NCBI GenBank assembly: GCA_934339215.1
Contig: CAKRHU010000021.1
Span: 1-12,047 of the forward strand
DNA: 12,047 bases
Reading direction: 5' to 3'
Source of the DNA: an uncultured Lacticaseibacillus sp.
Lineage (GTDB): Bacteria; Bacillota; Bacilli; Lactobacillales; Lactobacillaceae
The notes below the pieces were generated by a model that searched no databases, was not told where the DNA came from, and saw only the letters and a program-made list of their open reading frames with translations. The translations under genes were made by a program, and so were the position numbers. Position 1 is the first letter of the stretch; each line of letters opens with the position of its first letter. Shown here piece by piece: positions 6,476 to 12,047 of this stretch.

Positions 6476-7021
6476 TCAATTCTTTTGATCGAGTTTGGCT
6501 TGTTTAGCTTGATCCGCCAGTCCGTATGGGAGTAAGAAGCGGGTTTTCTTTTCAGTCCGCTTGAAATGCCAAGTGGTGTTGCCAAGCTTTAAGTCTAACG
6601 TTTTGCCAGCTTGGGTGTAGCTACCAGACGAATGGCTATCACCGGTTTTATTGTAGGAATACTTCGTGGTGTTGATCCCAGCTTCAGCATCTGAGGCGTC
6701 AGCGAAGGTTTCTGCCAGCATTTCACCAGTGGTGGTCAGTTTGGTTTTATTGCCTGAGGTTTTGCGGGTGATGGTTTCATAACGACGATAATATGGCGCT
6801 TGGGCCAAAGTGGCCGTCGATAAGACGCCGGATTTGTTATCGTTAGTGAGATAAAGGGTCATTTCCACAGCCTTGGTGGTTTTGTGGGTTTTACCATTGG
6901 TAGTGTAAGTTTGTGCTTTATAAATGCTGCCGATCGCACTGGTATCTTGGCGCTTGCCGCATCCAGCTAAGGCGAATAAGACCAAAAAGCCGGTGAGTGC
7001 GGCGAATAATTTGCGTTTCAT
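6476..7021 (-). CDS. Small secreted lipoprotein of unknown function
   Basis: This lipoprotein of 181 residues is probably anchored on the outer face of the membrane. The N-terminus is a type II signal peptide: MKRK, a hydrophobic stretch, and the lipobox LAGC with the lipidated Cys21. The mature part is rich in Thr, Lys and Ser and has short alternating strands, for example VEMTLYLTNDNKSG and TTWHFKRTEKKTRFLLPYG. It recalls the many small unnamed lactobacillar lipoproteins. I placed the start at ATG 7021 behind GGAGG (seven bases). The frame extends upstream to 7072, but that would put 17 extra residues before the signal peptide. An extended -10 promoter lies just upstream. The gene stands alone and converges with the phosphatase gene. 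No family name can be given. Confidence 0.85.
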   Translation of the reverse strand: MKRKLFAALTGFLVLFALAGCGKRQDTSAIGSIYKAQTYTTNGKTHKTTKAVEMTLYLTNDNKSGVLSTATLAQAPYYRRYETITRKTSGNKTKLTTTGEMLAETFADASDAEAGINTTKYSYNKTGDSHSSGSYTQAGKTLDLKLGNTTWHFKRTEKKTRFLLPYGLADQAKQAKLDQKN

Positions 7022-7049
7022 GAAAGGGCCTCCGAATTCGATATGCCTT

Positions 7050-7058
7050 ATTCTAACA
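7050..7058 (-). promoter_or_regulatory. Extended -10 promoter of the lipoprotein gene
   Basis: On the minus strand TGTTAGAAT reads as an extended -10 element (TG-N-TAGAAT) with the TAGAAT box at 7055-7050. It lies 28 bases before the lipoprotein start codon. No good -35 box is seen at 16-18 bases, as is common for extended -10 promoters. Confidence 0.5.
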
Positions 7059-7103
7059 TATAACGCTTGCACGCATGAAAAAGATGCGACTGAAGACCGA
7101 GGC

Positions 7104-7336
7104 CGTCATATACTCTGCAATGTATAGTATACCCACTGGTCAGTTTTGTTGGTTGCAGGGATCGCCATCGCGATGGTCGGCTTTTTATGTTCTGGAGCGA
7201 ACCCTCATGCCTACATGCCTTATACGCATCGGTGGTATTCCGTGATCCACTTAGGGGACTAACACCTAAATGGCAGACGATGACGATTTGTCAATTTAAA
7301 ATTTCAGCACATTACCTTTTGGGTGGTGTGCTTTTT
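7104..7336 (+). other. Palindrome-rich intergenic stretch ending in a terminator; possible small RNA
   Basis: No convincing gene lies between the lipoprotein gene and the ATPase promoter. The stretch contains TATACT/AGTATA (7109-7114/7126-7131), the 12-base perfect palindrome CCATCGCGATGG (7165-7176) and CCACTTAGG/CCTAAATGG (7247-7255/7265-7273, one mismatch). A possible long-range closing pair is CGTCAT with ATGACG (7104-7109/7280-7285) plus TCTGC with GCAGA (7114-7118/7273-7277). The last shares one base with the preceding hairpin. It ends in the terminator at 7306-7336, before the ATPase promoter, so it would not be an ATPase leader. I found no convincing promoter for it. A 38-codon frame (7146-7262) with a hydrophobic start also crosses it but lacks a ribosome site. 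Confidence 0.3.
7306..7336 (+). terminator. Intrinsic terminator upstream of the ATPase promoter
   Basis: AGCACATTACC (7306-7316) pairs over 11 positions (two T-G wobbles) with GGTGGTGTGCT (7322-7332), with a TTTTG loop and a run of five T (7332-7336). No annotated gene ends just before it, which implies a plus-strand transcript in the preceding intergenic stretch. Confidence 0.65.
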
Positions 7337-7355
7337 GATTGTCTAAGGCGTAAAG

Positions 7356-7384
7356 TTGTGGTTCTAGATTGGAACAAGTATAAT
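7356..7384 (+). promoter_or_regulatory. Sigma-A promoter of the P-type ATPase gene
   Basis: TTGTGG (7356-7361), a 17-base spacer and a perfect -10 TATAAT (7379-7384) lie directly before the AGGAGG site at 7395-7400. The untranslated leader would be only about 20 bases, leaving no room for a riboswitch. Confidence 0.75.
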
Positions 7385-7409
7385 TAAGGAAAGCGAGGAG
7401 GTGGCGTGT

Positions 7410-9182
7410 GTGAAAGAATATAAACGCTTATGGGCGGTGATTGCAGTAGGGACAGTGGCCTTGATTTTACAATTTGGTCTCGGACATGCCTTTTGGGCGC
7501 AAATGGTGATCACCATTTTAGGTGGGGCCTTGGCGATTTTAATGTTTGTCGACATGGTCAAAACGTTGCGCGCCGGGAACTTCGGGGTGGATCTGCTGGC
7601 GATTACGGCGATCATCGCGACGCTTGCAGTTGGGGAATACTGGGCGTCAATGATCGTGTTATTGATGTTGACCGGTGGGGATGCCCTGGAAGATTTCGCC
7701 GCCAATAAAGCCAACAGTGATTTGCAAAGCTTGTTGGCTAACAATCCAACCTCTGCGCATAAAGTCGTGGCAGACGGACAATATCAAGAAGTTGCCGCTG
7801 ATGATTTACTAGTCGGCGATACCATTTTGGTACGGCCGGGCGAAGTCGTACCTGCAGACGCCACTGTGGTTTCAGGTGCCAGTGAAGTCGATGAAGCCAG
7901 TTTAACTGGGGAAGCGCGGCCGATCGCCAAAAGCGTCGGCGATGACGTGATGTCTGGCAGCATCAACGGGGAAGCGGCCTTAACGCTCACCGTTGAAAAA
8001 CGTGCCAAAGATTCGCAGTATCAAAGTATCGTCGCTTTGGTCGCAGAAGCGGAAAGCAAGCCTGCGCATTTTGTCCGCATGGCGGATCGCTATGCGGTGC
8101 CGTTTACCTTAGTGGCGTATTTGATTGCCGGGATCGCGTGGTTTGTGGCCAAAGATCCAGTTCGCGCCGCGCAGGTTTTAGTCGTGGCGTCACCTTGCCC
8201 ATTGATTTTAGCTGCGCCTGTCGCAATGGTTTCGGGGATGAGTCGCGCGTCGCGTGAAGGGATCATCGTCAAATCAGGGACCACATTAGAAAAACTGGCT
8301 GCAGCCAAAACGTTTGCCTTTGATAAAACTGGGACGTTGACGCGCGGCGTGTTAACAGTGGATCAAGTATTACCGCAGGCGTCATTTAATGAAGCAGACC
8401 TGTTAAGTTTAGCCGCAGGGTGTGAGCAACAAAGTGGTCACATTTTAGCCCGATCACTTGTTGCCCATGCCGGCAAAGATTTACCGGTAGCGACTGAAGT
8501 CAATGAAACCACCGGCTTAGGCGTCGCCGCGCAAGTGAACGGCCATGCGGTCAAAGTCGGGCAATCCAAGTTCATTCCAGGCGCCCAAAGTTTAGCCCAA
8601 ACTGCTGTGTACGTCGAAGTAGATGGACAATACGCTGGCGCGATTACGTTTTCTGACGAACTGCGTGGTGAAGCCCGTGGCACGATCAGTGATTTGCATG
8701 CACAAGGTGTGATCGATACGGTGATGATTTCAGGGGACCAACAAGCCACCGCAGATGCAGTGGCGAAATCAGTGGGGATTGATCATGTCTACGCGCACAA
8801 ACTGCCTGCTGAAAAAATTGAAGTTTTAGAAACCTTGAAACAACGTCCAGTGGTTATGGTCGGCGACGGGGTCAATGATGCGCCATCTCTTGCCGCAGCT
8901 GATGTCGGCATCGCCATGGGCGCACACGGTGCCACGGCTGCTAGTGAATCGGCAGATGCTGTGGTGTTGCGCGATGACTTAAGCAAAGTGGCGCAAGCGC
9001 GAGTGATCGGGACGCAAACGCTGAAAGTCGCCAAAGAAGCAGTGTGGATCGGCATTGCGATTTGTACGGGGTTGATGTTGATCGCAGCGACTGGGGTCAT
9101 TCCAACCATTATCGGCGCGATGTTTCAAGAAGTGGTGGATACGGTCACCATATTATATGCGTTGAAAGCCCGCAATGGGTAA
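7410..9182 (+). CDS. Heavy-metal translocating P1B-type ATPase (SPC-motif subgroup)
   Basis: This ATP-driven metal pump of the cytoplasmic membrane has 590 residues and no N-terminal metal-binding domain. Visible elements in order are the first four membrane segments (to about 90), the actuator TGEA (166-169), SPCPL in the sixth membrane segment (261-265) where Cd/Zn/Cu pumps have CPC, the phosphorylated Asp305 in DKTGT, GDGVND (485-490) and two C-terminal membrane segments. SPC is typical of P1B-4-like pumps (Co, Fe, Zn, Cd reported). The nucleotide-domain HP motif reads SGHI (His344, Pro replaced by Ile), and the usual HE of the last segment reads QE (573-574). So the substrate cannot be assigned. 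The start is GTG 7410, nine bases after AGGAGG. A GTG at 7401 abuts the site and is too close. The gene is single, with its own promoter and terminator. Confidence 0.92.
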   Translation: MKEYKRLWAVIAVGTVALILQFGLGHAFWAQMVITILGGALAILMFVDMVKTLRAGNFGVDLLAITAIIATLAVGEYWASMIVLLMLTGGDALEDFAANKANSDLQSLLANNPTSAHKVVADGQYQEVAADDLLVGDTILVRPGEVVPADATVVSGASEVDEASLTGEARPIAKSVGDDVMSGSINGEAALTLTVEKRAKDSQYQSIVALVAEAESKPAHFVRMADRYAVPFTLVAYLIAGIAWFVAKDPVRAAQVLVVASPCPLILAAPVAMVSGMSRASREGIIVKSGTTLEKLAAAKTFAFDKTGTLTRGVLTVDQVLPQASFNEADLLSLAAGCEQQSGHILARSLVAHAGKDLPVATEVNETTGLGVAAQVNGHAVKVGQSKFIPGAQSLAQTAVYVEVDGQYAGAITFSDELRGEARGTISDLHAQGVIDTVMISGDQQATADAVAKSVGIDHVYAHKLPAEKIEVLETLKQRPVVMVGDGVNDAPSLAAADVGIAMGAHGATAASESADAVVLRDDLSKVAQARVIGTQTLKVAKEAVWIGIAICTGLMLIAATGVIPTIIGAMFQEVVDTVTILYALKARNG

Positions 9183-9185
9183 AAT

Positions 9186-9218
9186 AAAAAATCGGACTCC
9201 GTTGAGATCCGATTTTTT
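9186..9218. terminator. Bidirectional terminator after the ATPase gene
   Basis: ATCGGA (9191-9196) pairs with TCCGAT (9208-9213), extended inside by CTC/GAG. It is flanked by AAAAA on the left and TTTTT on the right. It overlaps the stop codon (TAA at 9219-9217) of the convergent minus-strand gene by two bases. Confidence 0.85.
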
Positions 9219-10011
9219 ATTTGCTGGAATTTTCAGGTGTCGTCGTTGAAGCAGAGTTAGTACTGGTGGCACTTGCGGCTTGACTTGAGGAATCAGCGCC
9301 ATCGCTATTCGTACGACTTTGATCGATGCTGGTGCTAGTCGTTGAACTGGCGGAGTTTTCGTCATGAGGTGTGGCTGGGCTATTATCAGAAGTTGAGGCG
9401 GTCACTTTTTGTTCAGCGTCTGAGACGACTTGCGCGGCAACTGCTGCAAAGGCTGTAGCTTGGCCATCAGTGACGGTTTCGACTTGCGCCTTGGCGGATT
9501 TGATCGCATCGGTTGAAACTTTGTCAGCGCTTTGCAACTGATTTAAGGCATCGACTGCTTTGGCGGCATGCCCTAAGTCACTGACTGGTTGTTGATAAAT
9601 TTGGGTGAATACTGGCTTGGCTTTTTGGAGTTGTTGATAAGCATTCAAGGCTGAGTGCGCGGTTTGTTGATACTGCGTGGTTGGGGCAATCGGGGTTTGC
9701 GTGGCTTGAGTGACTGAATACATTTTGGCAGCAGCGGAAAGTTCAGCGTTTGCTATTTGGAGTTGAATTTTTTGTGTGTCGGAAAGTTGCGCAGTTTTGG
9801 TTTTGCGCATCAAGTTTTTGGCTTCGGTAAGCTTTTTTTCAGTGAGATTAACGGCAGGCAGGGTATGCGCTGAGTTGCGATAAAGGGTATCAACGGCAAC
9901 TTGGGTTGAATGCACCGCCGCGGTAGTATCAGCGCTGCGCTGATGATTGTTATAAATCGCACCGATGATGCCGGCGATTGTTAATGTGAGCGCAATAATT
10001 TTCACGCGCAT
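9217..10011 (-). CDS. Membrane-anchored surface protein with Ser/Thr-rich C-terminal tail, unknown function
   Basis: This protein of 264 residues has an uncleaved-looking N-terminal membrane helix (about 3-20, MRVK then hydrophobic to GAIY) and a mostly helical region rich in Ala, Gln, Lys and Thr (about 30-205) that may form coiled coils. A disordered tail of Ser, Thr, Ala, Asp and Asn runs from about 205 to 264 (for example ASSTTSTSID). There is no LPXTG motif, lipobox or catalytic signature. The tail resembles spacer or glycosylated regions of exported lactobacillar proteins, so an outside location is likely. The start is ATG 10011 behind AAAGGAGGGG. The gene is alone and converges with the ATPase gene. 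I do not recognise the family. Confidence 0.8.
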   Translation of the reverse strand: MRVKIIALTLTIAGIIGAIYNNHQRSADTTAAVHSTQVAVDTLYRNSAHTLPAVNLTEKKLTEAKNLMRKTKTAQLSDTQKIQLQIANAELSAAAKMYSVTQATQTPIAPTTQYQQTAHSALNAYQQLQKAKPVFTQIYQQPVSDLGHAAKAVDALNQLQSADKVSTDAIKSAKAQVETVTDGQATAFAAVAAQVVSDAEQKVTASTSDNSPATPHDENSASSTTSTSIDQSRTNSDGADSSSQAASATSTNSASTTTPENSSK

Positions 10012-10094
10012 GATCGACCCCTCCTTTGTAATAGCCTAAGCATACCGACTGGAGATGACGAGAATGTTACATATCGATAAAAAAATCACTAAAT

Positions 10095-10143
10095 AATATA
10101 ACTGTTTGTGAAGCGCAGATGACAAGCTGAAAAAGCTGTCATC
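10095..10143 (-). promoter_or_regulatory. Possible promoter and overlapping dyad for the Ser/Thr-rich protein gene
   Basis: On the minus strand TTGTCA (10125-10120), a long 19-base spacer and TATATT (10100-10095) resemble a promoter about 85 bases before the start codon. The -35 lies inside an inverted repeat, GATGAC-a-AGCT (10118-10128) with AGCT-GTCATC (10134-10143), which could be an operator or just a hairpin. Confidence 0.35.
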
Positions 10144-10264
10144 GCCACACGTCAATGTCGCGGTGACAATTTTTTCGCTGATGGCTCACAAAAAAGGCAA
10201 CAACCCCCGGACTGAGACATCAGGTTAAATTTCCAAAGCGTCGCATACCATAAGCAACGCCCAA
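10144..10264. other. Intergenic stretch without a gene
   Basis: Together with its annotated flanks this stretch makes the 354-base gap between two minus-strand genes. It holds GTCA/TGAC (10149-10152/10163-10166) before a T run, a run of C at 10205-10209, and an imperfect hairpin GCGTCGC/GCAACGC (10231-10237/10253-10259 by eye). No reading frame with a ribosome site was seen. Confidence 0.4.
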
Positions 10265-10323
10265 AAATACAAGCGCCTCTGCATCGCGATAAGACAAATC
10301 GTGATGCAGAGACGTTTGTATTT
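10265..10323. terminator. Unusually long hairpin downstream of the 6-phospho-beta-glycosidase gene
   Basis: Positions 10265-10290 pair with 10298-10323 over 26 positions, with one mismatch (10276/10312) and two G-T wobbles. The loop has seven bases. On the minus strand the stem is followed by TTTTTGGG. So it can end the glycosidase transcript, which stops 43 bases upstream. It is about twice the length of the other terminators here. Confidence 0.7.
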
Positions 10324-10365
10324 ATAGGCTTACGATGTATGTCTTAGCTTCTAATGGTTGGCAGC

Positions 10366-11742
10366 TTAGTTTAATTGGGCACCGTTAGATTCGATGACTT
10401 GTTTAAACCAACCAAAGGACTTCTTAGGCGTCCGCTTCAAGTCACGCAATTGCGTGTTGGTCCGGTTGACGTAAACCATGCCATAGCGTTTGTCCATGTT
10501 ACCGCTAGAACTTGGAATATCGATCAAGCCCCAGCCGAGATAGCCGATGACGTCGACGCCATCTTCAAAAATGGCATCTTTCATTGCTTGAATATGGACA
10601 CGATGATAGTCGATGCGGTAGTCATCTTGGATCATCTTTGTGCCATCAGAAACCTCGCGAATCCCGATCCCGTTTTCAATCGGGAACATCGGGACTTGAT
10701 AGCGGCTGTATACCTTATCCAAAATATCGCGGAAACCTAGGGGATCAACGTTCCAATCCCATTCATTGGCTTGGGTGTAAGGGTTGTGAACCATGCCGTA
10801 ATCCAAGTACAAATTTGGTGCAGTGGTCAACGGGACTTTAGAGGAGTCGATCAAGTGGCTGCGATAATAGGAAAAGGCAAAGAAGTCAGACTTCAATTCG
10901 TCAAAGATTTTTTGATCGTCAGCCGTAAAGCCAAAGTCCAAGTCATGGTTCTTGGCGTAAGCGAGTACTTCTTTGGAGTAGTGGCCATGCATGAACACAT
11001 CCAACAAGTTGTTGTTTAAGAATTCATCGATTTGGCGGGCATATTGCACGTCCCGTGGGTTGCTGGTAGCTGGGTAGCATTCTTCATACGCCAACATGCC
11101 GCCGATCTTCGCATCAGAATGGGCGTGCAAATAGTTGGCAACGCGCGCGTGGGCAAGCATCACGTGATGATTGATGGTGTAAATATCATTGAGCGTCTTT
11201 TCGCCATGATCAAAGCCGGAAATGTGGAACACACCAGAACTAAAGTATAAGTTTTGCTCATTAAAAGTGATCCAATATGGCACCAAATCAGCGAACTCGT
11301 CGACCATGCGTTTTGAGTAGCGCACGAAGGCATCGACCACATGTCGGCTCATAAACCCGTTATACTTTTGGGCCAAGGCTAGTGGCATATCAAAATGATA
11401 CAAGCAGATCATTGGCGTGATCCCGCGTGCAATCAAGGCTTTGATCTGTTTGCGGTAAAATTCGATGCCTGCTTCATTGAACTCGCCGTCGCCATCTGGC
11501 ACCACGCGACTCCAAGAGATTTGAAAGCGATAGGCGTTCATGCCCATTTGTTGCATCAAATCAAAATCTTCTTCATAGCGATGGTATTCGTCGATGGCGA
11601 CAGACCAATCCATAGAATTTTTAGTGGCAGGGCGAATGTCGTAAACTGATTGGCCTTTGCCACCTTCATGGATGCCGCCTTCTGTTTGCATACTAGAGGT
11701 TGAATTTCCCCATAAAAAGCCTTTTGGTAATGGTTGACTCAT
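10366..11742 (-). CDS. 6-phospho-beta-glycosidase, glycoside hydrolase family 1
   Basis: This cytosolic enzyme of 458 residues hydrolyses phosphorylated beta-glycosides such as those delivered by PTS uptake. It is full length for GH1. The proton donor is Glu162 in WITFNEQN and the nucleophile is Glu356 in PIENGIG. The N-terminal substrate loop is WGNSTSSMQTEG (Gln19). Phospho-sugar specificity is supported by the C-terminal SSSGNMDKRYGMVYV segment, where Lys418, Tyr420 and nearby Ser residues match the phosphate-binding site of 6-phospho-beta-glucosidases and -galactosidases. YLGWGLID replaces the more usual SWGxID, so glucoside versus galactoside preference is not decided. The start is ATG 11742 behind AAAGGAGA. 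The nearest upstream gene, a PTS component or not, is outside the window. A dyad lies in the promoter region. Confidence 0.95.
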   Translation of the reverse strand: MSQPLPKGFLWGNSTSSMQTEGGIHEGGKGQSVYDIRPATKNSMDWSVAIDEYHRYEEDFDLMQQMGMNAYRFQISWSRVVPDGDGEFNEAGIEFYRKQIKALIARGITPMICLYHFDMPLALAQKYNGFMSRHVVDAFVRYSKRMVDEFADLVPYWITFNEQNLYFSSGVFHISGFDHGEKTLNDIYTINHHVMLAHARVANYLHAHSDAKIGGMLAYEECYPATSNPRDVQYARQIDEFLNNNLLDVFMHGHYSKEVLAYAKNHDLDFGFTADDQKIFDELKSDFFAFSYYRSHLIDSSKVPLTTAPNLYLDYGMVHNPYTQANEWDWNVDPLGFRDILDKVYSRYQVPMFPIENGIGIREVSDGTKMIQDDYRIDYHRVHIQAMKDAIFEDGVDVIGYLGWGLIDIPSSSGNMDKRYGMVYVNRTNTQLRDLKRTPKKSFGWFKQVIESNGAQLN

Positions 11743-11776
11743 GAATCATTCTCCTTTGACAAATTATTTTCCCCGA

Positions 11777-11821
11777 TTCAAATTACAGTTCACAGGACTT
11801 GCTGAGTTTCAGTAATTTGAA
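11777..11821 (-). promoter_or_regulatory. Perfect 10-bp dyad upstream of the glycosidase gene
   Basis: TTCAAATTAC (11777-11786) and GTAATTTGAA (11812-11821) are perfect inverted copies 25 bases apart, starting 35 bases before the start codon. GTAATT in the downstream copy could contain a -10 element on the minus strand. Such a pair fits an operator bound by a sugar-responsive repressor, or an RNA hairpin in the leader. It does not match the catabolite-responsive element or LicT-type antiterminator consensus that I know. Confidence 0.45.
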
Positions 11822-11837
11822 ATTAGGATGCCATCCG

Positions 11838-11872
11838 GCTCGTCGCTGACAAGTGTTGGTCCTCAGCCGAGC
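11838..11872. other. Hairpin in the intergenic region upstream of the glycosidase gene
   Basis: GCTCG-tc-GCTGA (11838-11849) pairs with TCAGC-CGAGC (11863-11872), ten pairs with a two-base bulge and a 13-base loop. TAACTTTT follows on the plus strand, which is a poor terminator tail. Nothing suggests which transcript it belongs to. Confidence 0.35.
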
Positions 11873-11899
11873 TAACTTTTAATACTTGCGTCGCTCATA

Positions 11900-12047
11900 T
11901 TAAAGGTGGATCTCGACTTGCGGCTTTTCGTAGACGATAAACCCCAACGGAAATCTCACTATGGATCGATGGCCAGCTTCCGGCCCAATTTCAAATGACT
12001 TCCACGCTGTTAGGCCACTGGCACCTGACGGATACGAAACTTGCGAT
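11900..12047 (-). CDS. Possible 3' end of an unidentified minus-strand gene, cut by the window edge
   Basis: A frame open from the right edge ends at TAA (11902-11900) after 48 codons; the edge base belongs to a codon outside the window. It ends ...VRFPLGFIVYEKPQVEIHL, which looks protein-like. It uses ATA and AGA codons that are rare in the sure genes here, and no family is recognised. A 48-codon open frame is not significant by length alone. If real, it would lie upstream of the glycosidase gene on the same strand. Confidence 0.25.
   Translation of the reverse strand, partial: SQVSYPSGASGLTAWKSFEIGPEAGHRSIVRFPLGFIVYEKPQVEIHL

Noticed and set aside
7146..7262. Short frame with a hydrophobic segment (VGFLCSGANPHAYMPYTHRW)
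   Set aside because: Only 38 codons, no ribosome site or clear promoter, and it crosses a palindrome. Kept only as a note.
11900..11945. AAAGGTGGATCTCG resembling a T-box sequence on the plus strand
   Set aside because: The core GGTGGNACC is not matched, and no antiterminator/terminator pair or downstream synthetase or transporter gene is visible.

Overview
The window looks like chromosomal DNA of a lactic acid bacterium, most likely a member of the Lactobacillaceae. The base composition is moderate. Shine-Dalgarno sites are strong (AGGAGG type), and TTG and GTG starts are used beside ATG. The gene content fits: an EmrB/LmrB-type drug:H+ antiporter coupled to a DUF4811 protein, a GH1 6-phospho-beta-glycosidase, a bacterial phosphosulfolactate-synthase-like enzyme and a short P1B metal ATPase. 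No insertion sequence, tRNA, rRNA operon or CRISPR array was seen. The species cannot be named from this window.

Layout. Positions 1-345 hold no convincing gene but are packed with inverted repeats, and may be the end of a structured RNA that enters from the left. A sigma-A-type promoter (419-447) then drives what I read as a separate structured RNA (about 454-789). It has a closed two-hairpin 5' domain followed by five copies of CTTGGGA, three of them in hairpin loops, and it ends in a strong terminator. This is the most interesting object in the window. Next come a MerR-family regulator (minus strand, 818-1246) and a divergent two-gene operon encoding a DHA2 MFS exporter and a DUF4811 membrane protein (1397-3579). 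The divergent promoters overlap inside one dyad. A membrane acyltransferase (3628-4827, minus) converges on the exporter operon through a terminator that overlaps its own stop codon.

A second two-gene operon (4990-6410) pairs a ComA-like phosphosulfolactate synthase with a histidine phosphatase in a one-base TAATG overlap. It converges on a small lipoprotein gene (6476-7021, minus). Positions 7022-7355 carry a palindrome-rich intergenic stretch ending in a good terminator, possibly another small RNA. A P1B heavy-metal ATPase (7410-9182) follows, then a minus-strand gene for a membrane-anchored protein with a Ser/Thr-rich tail (9217-10011). After a 354-base intergenic region with a 26-bp hairpin comes a minus-strand 6-phospho-beta-glycosidase (10366-11742). 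The right end (11743-12047) holds its promoter region with a 10-bp dyad and, doubtfully, the 3' end of an upstream minus-strand gene.

How the parts work together. The clear functional units are the regulator/exporter/DUF4811 set, probably for sensing and exporting a toxic compound, and the ComA-like synthase/phosphatase pair, probably a two-step condensation and dephosphorylation. The remaining genes look like independently transcribed housekeeping-accessory genes separated by bidirectional terminators.
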